DNA of 7,179 nt from Novosphingobium sp. (GTDB taxonomy: Bacteria > Pseudomonadota > Alphaproteobacteria > Sphingomonadales > Sphingomonadaceae), in the NCBI GenBank assembly GCA_009885425.1, contig VFKS01000283.1, forward strand, positions 1 to 7,179, written 5' to 3'. Below the pieces are notes generated by a model. The model saw only the letters and a program-made list of their open reading frames with translations. It was not told the DNA's origin and searched no databases. The position numbers and the translations under genes are program-made. Each line of letters opens with the position of its first letter. Positions within the stretch are counted from its first letter, which is position 1. Positions 1-4,958 of this stretch are shown in pieces.

Positions 1-49
1 ATTGCCGCAGGTGCTGAGTGTGGGAGAGCTGACCGGGCTGGTCAAATAA
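1..49 (+). CDS. Possible 3' end of a convergent gene (partial)
   Basis: An open frame enters from the left edge (first full codon at base 2) and reads LPQVLSVGELTGLVK before a TAA at 47-49. If real, it is the C-terminus of a plus-strand gene converging on the thiolase-like gene; the two 3' ends would overlap by 8 bases (42-49). Fifteen codons are too few to name a family. The start of the peptide faintly recalls the N-terminus of exonuclease VII large subunits, but it ends in a stop there, so I do not use that name. It could also be a chance open frame. Confidence 0.3.
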   Translation, partial: LPQVLSVGELTGLVK

Positions 50-1559
50 ACCAGAACCGGTTCACGCCCTTCTCACCCTCTTCAATCCGGACGACGCGGC
101 CTGAGACTCGGGCATTGCGTAGCTCCGCGCAGATCCCCGGATCGGCCGAATTGGCCAGCACCCGCGCATTGCCAACCCGCGCGACCAACGTGGCGACCTC
201 GCCGGCCTTGCCCGGCTGGATCGTGAAGCTCTCTGCCACCGCTTCACCATCGTGGGCATCCAGCACCGCGAATTCCGGTTTGATCTTGGGCAGGCTTTTC
301 CAGCGACTGCGGCCCCATTTGGCCGGCTTGGTGGAATAGACCCCGGCAGCATATTTGCTCATGATCCCGCCATTCGCACCGACCAGTGTATAGCTCTCCG
401 GCGCAGCCCGGCAACGCTGCACCGCCTCGGCAATTCCGTGCGCTGAATAGTTATTTCCGGCCCCGCCGAAGAACGGCAAGCCCCCGGTCAGCGTCCAGCC
501 GCGCGGATCATCACGGTCAAGCCCGAAGGCGTCGAGCAAGTTGAAAACGGGGATTGCAAAGCACGAATAAAGGTCTGTTGCAGATACACTTTCCCAGCCA
601 ATTCCAGAAAGCTTAAGTACAGTTGAGATTGCCGCAACCGCCGCCGGACTCTGCTCCAGATTGGCGCGCGACAGCATCGCAGGCTCGGCACAATCGGCGA
701 CACCATGGATATGAACCCAGCGCTCTTCGGGTACCCCCAGCCGCCGCGCTTCGGCCACGCTGGCCAGTACGATTGCGCCGCCCTGATTGACCTGATCGCG
801 CGCCACCATCAGCCGCCCATAGGGTTCGGCCACCAGCCGGTTGCGCTCGGTCAGGGTGGCGAGTTCAACCACGCTGCGCTCGGTCGGAGCAGCGCTGTGC
901 GGGTTGGCGGCAGCGACGCGGGTGAACGGCGCGAACAGCTTGCCGATCTCACCGCGGTACTCATCGAGGCTAAGCCCCAGTCGTTCGCGCCGGACATTCT
1001 CGGCCAGGGCATAGCCGCCGATCGGCGCGCCAACGCCGTGGCGGATTGAGGTCATGTCGACCACGCCTTCATAACCCGGCCCGCGATCCTCCAAGCTGCC
1101 GCGCCGCTTCTCCGACCAGTCGCGGGTTTCACCGCGCGCGAGCAACGCCCGCATGGTCGAAATCGCTTCGGACCCGACCACTGCGGCCATTTTGGACCGG
1201 CCCGCAGCAATCTCTGCTGCCAGCTCGCCGACCAACCGCTGCGGCCCCTGCCCGCCGACCACCTCAAGGATGGCGCGCGCCGGATTGGCCCCGGCCCGCC
1301 GGGCATAGGATCGCGGGGTGTTATTCGAATGACCGAACGGCGCCGAATAGCGCGTCGCCGAAATCTCGAACTGGCGGATCGCCGCGATGGTATCGAGCGC
1401 TGGGCCGAGCCTGCGCTTGGCCTGCGCATCGGCAAACGCCGCCTTCAGCGCCATGCCGCCCAGATCCATGTGGCTCAGCTCGGCATAGCCGTCCTCACCC
1501 ACCCGTTCGGAATACTGGCCAACGCCGATGATTACCGGGGTGTTTTCGTCCAAAGCCAT
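42..1559 (-). CDS. Thiolase-like protein (TLP1/SCPx-like acetyl-CoA acetyltransferase family) with C-terminal extra domain
   Basis: This 505-residue protein belongs to the thiolase superfamily. The N-terminal half carries VIIGVGQYSER (about residues 9-19) and VGGQGPQRLV (101-110). The C-terminal thiolase half carries DLYSCFAIPV (329-338) and the glycine-rich LTGGLPFFGGAGNNYSAHG (357-375), with His374 where the family has a conserved His. After about residue 420 comes a ~85-residue extension resembling the extra C-terminal domain of type 1 thiolase-like proteins. The usual nucleophilic Cys is not seen; the matching loop reads GGQGPQ (102-107), so classical acyl transfer is doubtful. Substrate is unknown; a role in CoA-thioester or lipid metabolism is inference. 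The ATG at 1559 is chosen because it overlaps the upstream dehydrogenase stop by one base (TGATG), with AGGTG five bases upstream. A GTG one codon earlier is possible but less likely. It is the second gene of a two-gene operon. Confidence 0.88.
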   Translation of the reverse strand: MALDENTPVIIGVGQYSERVGEDGYAELSHMDLGGMALKAAFADAQAKRRLGPALDTIAAIRQFEISATRYSAPFGHSNNTPRSYARRAGANPARAILEVVGGQGPQRLVGELAAEIAAGRSKMAAVVGSEAISTMRALLARGETRDWSEKRRGSLEDRGPGYEGVVDMTSIRHGVGAPIGGYALAENVRRERLGLSLDEYRGEIGKLFAPFTRVAAANPHSAAPTERSVVELATLTERNRLVAEPYGRLMVARDQVNQGGAIVLASVAEARRLGVPEERWVHIHGVADCAEPAMLSRANLEQSPAAVAAISTVLKLSGIGWESVSATDLYSCFAIPVFNLLDAFGLDRDDPRGWTLTGGLPFFGGAGNNYSAHGIAEAVQRCRAAPESYTLVGANGGIMSKYAAGVYSTKPAKWGRSRWKSLPKIKPEFAVLDAHDGEAVAESFTIQPGKAGEVATLVARVGNARVLANSADPGICAELRNARVSGRVVRIEEGEKGVNRFWFI

Positions 1560-2314
1560 CACAGCACCTGACCATCATCAACGGTCAAAGTCGCCCCGGT
1601 GACATAGCGCGAGGCATCGGAAGCAAAGAACAGCACCGGCGCATCGAGCGCGGTGATCGGGGTAAGCCGCCGCCGGTGGAACGAATTCAAATGCGTCTGG
1701 CCTGCCGCTGTCTCAAACCAATCCCCCTGGATTTCGGTATCGACATAGCCGGGCTGGATGGTGTTGACGTTGATCCCCTGCCGCACCCATTCGCGCGCAA
1801 ATTGCCGCCCGAGATGCGCGACCCCGGCCTTGATCGCGGCATAGGCGGTTTCGCCGTTGCCGGTCAGCTCGGCTGTGATCGAGCCAATCAGCACGATCCG
1901 ACCGCGTTCACTTTCCCGAAAGCCAGCAGCGATCATCCGCTTGGCCCCTTCACGTGCGGTCAGATAAAGCCCGGTGAAATTGGTTTCGACCACTGCCGCA
2001 ATGTCGCTTGCCGAAAGCTCGGTCGAGCGGCCAGCCTTGGCGATCCCGGCATTGGCGATAACCGTATCGACCGTACCAAACTTCGCCTCCGCCGCATCGT
2101 AGGCGGCGATAATCGAAGCCTCATCGGTCACATCCATCGCCACCGCCAGCGCGCTATCGCCCAGCTCTGCGGCCAGCGCCGCCAATTTGTCGACCCGCCG
2201 CGCCCCGATCACCACCCGCGCGCCCTCAGTCACGAACAACCGCGCAAAATGCGCTCCAAAGCCGGATGAGGCCCCGGTGATCAGCACGGTTCGACCGCTG
2301 AGTGAAAGTTCCAT
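1559..2314 (-). CDS. Short-chain dehydrogenase/reductase (SDR), classical type
   Basis: This 251-residue protein has the usual classical SDR length and a complete set of motifs. These are the nucleotide-binding TGASSGFG (13-20), a basic pair after the second strand (GARR, 37-40) that suggests NADP(H), DVT (61-63), ANAG (87-90), the active-site Asn112, Ser145 (IGSI), Tyr158 and Lys162 (YxxxK), and QPGYVDTE (187-194) after the active site. It should be a soluble tetrameric or dimeric oxidoreductase acting on a carbonyl or alcohol; the substrate cannot be read from sequence. The open frame runs further upstream without a stop, but ATG 2314 is preferred because AGGAG lies 8 bases before it and the protein then starts at the usual SDR position, just before the first beta strand. 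It is translationally coupled to the thiolase-like gene, so the pair may act on the same CoA-linked or lipid-like substrate (inference). A possible FNR-type site lies about 80 bp upstream. Confidence 0.93.
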   Translation of the reverse strand: MELSLSGRTVLITGASSGFGAHFARLFVTEGARVVIGARRVDKLAALAAELGDSALAVAMDVTDEASIIAAYDAAEAKFGTVDTVIANAGIAKAGRSTELSASDIAAVVETNFTGLYLTAREGAKRMIAAGFRESERGRIVLIGSITAELTGNGETAYAAIKAGVAHLGRQFAREWVRQGINVNTIQPGYVDTEIQGDWFETAAGQTHLNSFHRRRLTPITALDAPVLFFASDASRYVTGATLTVDDGQVL

Positions 2315-2322
2315 GGCGCGTT

Positions 2323-2327
2323 CTCCT
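2323..2327 (-). promoter_or_regulatory. Shine-Dalgarno site of the SDR gene
   Basis: AGGAG on the minus strand, 8 bases before ATG 2314. It decides the start, because the same frame is open for another ~115 codons upstream, through the hemN remnant region in a different frame. Confidence 0.7.
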
Positions 2328-2393
2328 GTCAGCACCCGTTTAACTGGGCGCTTAACCGGCGCAAGAGTGAACCGCGCGAAATGCGGCGCAAGT

Positions 2394-2407
2394 TTGATCC
2401 CCTTCAA
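2394..2407. promoter_or_regulatory. FNR-box-like palindrome upstream of the SDR/thiolase-like operon
   Basis: The plus strand reads TTGATCCCCTTCAA, which matches the FNR/FnrL consensus TTGAT-N4-ATCAA at 9 of 10 defined positions. It lies in the only clearly non-coding gap of this half of the window (2315-2454), about 48 bp past the hemN stop and about 80 bp before the SDR start. With the site centred at -41.5, the -10 position would fall at about 2371-2366, where the minus strand reads TTCACT, a weak match. It may be an operator for the SDR operon, or a leftover of a promoter from the decayed low-oxygen cluster. No binding evidence is available. Confidence 0.45.
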
Positions 2408-2454
2408 GGCCATCGGGGCGGCCCTCGACCAGACGTCCGCTCTCCTTTTTAAAG

Positions 2455-3321
2455 TCACACCGCCGAGCTGAACCGGTGGAGCGAATTCTGGCGATAGGGA
2501 TCGAACAGCGCGGCGATGGTGCGGGCGTAGGGCAGGGCCCCGGGCGCTATAGCGAGCACTTCGCCCTCCAGCACAGCCAGACCGCGCGCCGTACACGGCG
2601 CCAGCATGGCAACAGCTTCGGCGGCGAGATCGGCATCGAGGCTGCTCTTGCCGTAACACAGCAGTGCCTCGATCACCGCGCCGCGGCGCTGGTCATCGGG
2701 GCTGCGCCGTATGCCGCCAGTAGCTGGCAAGAGGTCTTGGGAAAGCGACATCCGGTAACGCCCGGCATTCTTTTCATTCTGGACCAGAAGATCGGGATAG
2801 CAACCGATCGCCGCGGTCAGCAGCCGATAATCGAATTCCGCCATTTCAAAGCGGGCCGTCTGGTCGGGCAACGCAGAGCCATCAATTCGGCGCTGGCACG
2901 GCAATAAATGCGGAACATGGGCATAGCCGAACAGCGCAATCCGGTCCGGCTCCAGTTCAAACAGGCTCTGCCCCGGCAGGCCGTACATCAGATCGAAGCT
3001 CAGCGAACTGACGCCGTAATCGCGCAGCAGGTCGACCGCGCGGACGATATCGGCATCCGGCTGGATCCGGCCTATCGCCGCCTGCAAGGCCGGATCGAAA
3101 GTCTGCACCCCCAGGCTGGCGTAACGCACCCCGATCCAGCCCAACACCTCGCCCCATTCGGCACTGAGCGTGCGCGGGTCGAGTTCGATCGACCATTCGG
3201 GATTGTCGAGCGGCATATGCAGCGTCAGCGCATCGATCAGCCGGACGAAATCGGTTGGGCAAGATCAGTGGCCCTCACTCCCGGGCCGAATTCGGCGGCA
3301 GTCGGAAAGCTGGTGTAGCGC
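2455..3321 (-). pseudogene. hemN: hemN remnant: oxygen-independent coproporphyrinogen III oxidase with multiple internal deletions
   Basis: HemN is a radical-SAM enzyme of haem synthesis that works without oxygen. The N-terminal signature PRYTSFPTAAEFGPGV is present at about 3321-3275. The frame then breaks near 3250, and about 80-90 residues are missing, including the CxxxCxxC iron-sulfur motif and the GGGTP block. Sequence resumes out of frame with TDFVRLIDALTLHMPLDNPEW and continues through SLGVQTF, FDLMYGLPGQ, DRIALFGYAHVPH and QRRID to the natural-looking C-terminus RFSSAV. Two further in-frame gaps are inferred by comparison with E. coli HemN. About 10 residues are missing after GLPGQS (near 2963), and about 50 are missing between RLLTAA and IGCYPD (near 2810), which removes the DHFARPDD and RNFQGYT blocks. 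The 253-codon frame 2455-3216 is open but cannot encode an active enzyme. Family identity is sure; gap sizes are estimates. Confidence 0.88.
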
Positions 3322-3625
3322 GGCAATCGCATCGCGCTTGTCGGCCGGGCTAGCCGCCGCCCGCGCGGGCAGGCCAACCTCGCGCGCGACATCGGCAACG
3401 GCTGCGGCGTTATCACCCGACAGCAGCGACACTTCGAGGTCCATCGCCCCAGCCGGGCCAGCGCAGCGGGGGTATCGGGCCGCAGCTGGTCGGTCATGGG
3501 GATCAGAATATCGCCGCGACCTTCGATCCGCAGCGTTGTGGAAACGGCATCGGCCTGATCGCTGCGGCCGAGCGAAACCTTGCGCCCGTTCCAGCTGCCC
3601 GAAAGTCCGATTCCGGCGGTTTCGG
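3315..3625 (-). pseudogene. ccoI: ccoI/fixI remnant: copper-transporting P-type ATPase fragment with frameshift
   Basis: This is an internal piece of a heavy-metal P1B-type ATPase of the CcoI/FixI kind, which supplies copper for cbb3 cytochrome oxidase assembly. In one frame it reads SGSWNGRKVSLGR (nucleotide-binding domain), then DQLRPDTPAALARLG (about 3491-3447). A one-base frameshift near 3447 moves the match to the next frame: MDLEVSLLSGDNAAAVADVA (from 3444), then SPADKRDAIAAL, ending near 3315. Missing are the membrane segments, the DKTGT phosphorylation motif and the GDGxND hinge, so only about 100 of some 700+ residues survive. It joins the hemN N-terminus directly at its right-hand (downstream) end and abuts the ompW remnant upstream. 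The assignment to CcoI rather than a general CopA rests on pattern recognition and on its fnrL/hemN neighbours. Confidence 0.72.
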
Positions 3626-3761
3626 GGTCAGCTTCGATGGCAAGCGTTATTTCATGAGCGCGCGGCTGCACGTGTACAACGTCGGCGGAACCGAAGTCCT
3701 AACCACCAAGCACAAGCTTGATCCGTGGGTTCTCTCGGGCGGGGTCACCTATCGCCTCTGA
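3609..3761 (+). pseudogene. ompW: ompW-family outer-membrane protein remnant (C-terminal ~50 codons)
   Basis: A plus-strand frame reads DSGGFGVSFDGKRYFMSARL, then HVYNVGGTEVLTTKHKLDP, then WVLSGGVTYRL and a TGA at 3759-3761. KLDPWV followed by a glycine-rich strand and Y-R plus a terminal hydrophobic residue is the closing beta strand of OmpW-type eight-stranded barrels (E. coli OmpW ends with LDPWVFMFSAGYRF). Upstream of about 3609 the similarity stops and the minus-strand ccoI fragment takes over, so signal peptide and most strands are gone. OmpW genes commonly lie near fnr/hemN/cco genes in low-oxygen clusters, which fits the other relics here. The natural stop codon seems kept, so the deletion removed the 5' part. 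Confidence 0.7.
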
Positions 3762-3767
3762 GTCTTG

Positions 3768-3794
3768 GGCGGCCGATCCTCAAGCTTGGCCGCC
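3768..3794. terminator. Inverted repeat just after the ompW stop, possible old terminator
   Basis: GGCGGCC (3768-3774) and GGCCGCC (3788-3794) form a perfect 7-bp stem with a 13-base loop, 6 bases after the ompW TGA. There is no T-run, so it is only a candidate transcription terminator of the former porin gene. Confidence 0.35.
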
Positions 3795-3803
3795 TGAAAC
3801 AAC

Positions 3804-3823
3804 TCCTCTCGGGCTCGAGAGGA
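3804..3823. repeat. Perfect 8-bp hairpin between ompW and fnrL remnants
   Basis: TCCTCTCG (3804-3811), loop GGCT, CGAGAGGA (3816-3823). It is a tight hairpin lying about 10 bases from the place where similarity to fnrL ends (near 3832). It could be a second terminator element of the convergent gene pair, or a structure that favoured the deletion endpoint. Confidence 0.4.
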
Positions 3824-4199
3824 AGCGGGGGAGAATTCGCGGCGGGCGAAGACGCAGACTTTTGCCTGGGTCAATGCAGTGACCCCGTGGCCTGAAGTCG
3901 AGCCGAACGGGCGGCCAATGAAGTCAGACGGATAGACCACCCCGACGATCTGCTCGCGCCCATCCTCGGTCCCGGTCGAAAGTTTCAGCACGCCTTCGAT
4001 GACATTGGCGACGAGGACCGAATCCTCCCCCTCCCAGATCAATGATTCGCCCGGCTCCAGCGTGCGGCGGCGCGCGATCATATTGAGCGCCTCAAGCTCC
4101 TCGTTATCAAGCAACGAGCAGATGGCACGGTTGCGGACGGCGCAGATATCGCAAGCGGACATGGCACTGCATTGGCCCCCCGGCCCGACAAAGCGCAAG

Positions 4200-4958
4200 T
4201 CAGATGATTTCTGCCACTTGGGCCAATTCAGCCCGCAACTTGTCAATCGCCTGCGCTTTGAGCTGGTGTACCCGCGGCACCGAAACTGACAGTGTTTCAG
4301 CGATTTCGGCCAGATTGAGCTCCTCGACGAAATAGAGCTGTACGATCAGTTGCAGCCGGTCCGGCAACTGCCCGATCGCCGCCGCCACGCTTTCGCGCAG
4401 TTCAGCATCGGCCAGCATATCAAAGCTGCCGGGCCGGGCATCGGCATAGGCCAGATCGCTGTCGGAATAGGCTTCGTCGAGCGATTCGAGCCGAACCGGC
4501 TCGGCCGCACTGCGCAACGCTGCCAGTTCAACCTCGCTGACCCCCAAGGCTGCGGCCAGTTCGGCGCCATCGGGATCACGGCCCAATTCGCCGCGCAGCC
4601 GGGTCTCCCCCTCACGCAGCTGGCGCCGCCGTTCGGCCCCGCCGCGCGACAGCGGCAACTGGCGGCGAACCAGATCGACCATCGCCCCGCGCACCCGCAT
4701 TTTGGCGTAGGCGGCAAAGCCATCCTCGCCGGGGCCGGCGTGACGCTGGGCACATTCGGTCAAAGCGACCATCCCGGCCTGCATCAGGTCTTCGAGCTCG
4801 ATGCCTTGTCGCCCCCCGCCGTGCATATGCCAGGCGAGGCGGCGGACCATCGGCACGAACCGGCGGATCCGCTCGGCGTGGTCACCGCGATAGGCGCTAG
4901 CGGGGTTGACCGCTTTGACGAGATTGCTTGGGGTCAGGCTTCTCTGATCGTGGATCAT
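4200..4958 (-). CDS. fliA: Flagellar RNA polymerase sigma factor FliA (sigma-28)
   Basis: This 252-residue protein has the usual length and domain order of FliA. Region 2 covers about residues 30-100, with IELEDLMQAGMVALTEC (53-69) and FAAYAKMRVRGAMVDLVRR (81-99) for core binding and -10 recognition. Region 3 follows at about 108-150 (LRGELGRDPDGAELAAALGV). Region 4 covers about 190-245 with a helix-turn-helix (LNLAEIAETLSVSVPRVHQL, 214-233) for -35 recognition. It should direct late flagellar genes (filament, chemotaxis, motor), normally held by the anti-sigma factor FlgM, which is not in this window. Its ATG overlaps the flhA stop by ATGA, implying coupled translation. No strong ribosome site precedes it. 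The common flhF and flhG genes between flhA and fliA are absent here. The gene looks intact and closes the flagellar block; the next thing downstream is a pseudogene. Confidence 0.95.
   Translation of the reverse strand: MIHDQRSLTPSNLVKAVNPASAYRGDHAERIRRFVPMVRRLAWHMHGGGRQGIELEDLMQAGMVALTECAQRHAGPGEDGFAAYAKMRVRGAMVDLVRRQLPLSRGGAERRRQLREGETRLRGELGRDPDGAELAAALGVSEVELAALRSAAEPVRLESLDEAYSDSDLAYADARPGSFDMLADAELRESVAAAIGQLPDRLQLIVQLYFVEELNLAEIAETLSVSVPRVHQLKAQAIDKLRAELAQVAEII

Larger units (their letters stand above)
3749..4162 (-). pseudogene. fnrL: fnrL remnant: Crp/Fnr-family oxygen sensor domain without its DNA-binding domain
   Basis: The N-terminal ~110 residues match FNR/FnrL regulators. Cys4, Cys7 and Cys15 (SACDICAVRNRAIC) and the central Cys103 (AKVCVFAR) are the four [4Fe-4S] ligands typical of oxygen-sensing FNR. 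The cyclic-nucleotide-binding-like barrel is present with LIWEGEDS (41-48), VLKLSTGTEDGREQIVG (58-74) and VYPSDFIGRPFG (76-87). After Phe110 (near base 3833) similarity stops; 27 unrelated codons follow, read antisense over the ompW tail, ending at 3749. The long dimerisation helix and the helix-turn-helix are absent, so the 137-residue product could not act as a normal regulator (intact family members are about 230-250 residues). ATG 4162 is chosen for its fit to the family N-terminus. No clear ribosome site is seen; the frame stays open to 4246 inside fliA. It begins 37 bases past the fliA stop on the same strand. Confidence 0.85.

Noticed and set aside
2..46. Resemblance of the left-edge peptide to the N-terminus of exonuclease VII large subunit (xseA)
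   Set aside because: The similarity covers about ten residues and is cut by a stop codon; too short to support a name.
1046..1531. 161-codon plus-strand open frame inside the thiolase-like gene
   Set aside because: Shadow frame rich in Arg, Pro and Ser; the opposite strand carries the conserved protein.
2315..2659. N-terminal extension of the SDR frame up to 2659
   Set aside because: It would run over the hemN remnant in another frame and has no SDR-like content; AGGAG before ATG 2314 marks the true start.
3170..3721. 183-codon plus-strand open frame over hemN, ccoI and ompW remnants
   Set aside because: It is not in the frame of the ompW tail and is antisense to recognisable ccoI and hemN pieces.
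3833..3838. GAATTC exactly at the end of fnrL similarity, considered as a cloning or ligation scar
   Set aside because: It encodes the expected Glu-Phe of the family at that place, and GAATTC recurs at several unrelated sites in the window.
4083..4095. TTGAG-CGC-CTCAA palindrome considered as a second FNR-type site
   Set aside because: The spacer is three instead of four bases, the half-sites differ from TTGAT, and it lies inside the fnrL coding remnant.
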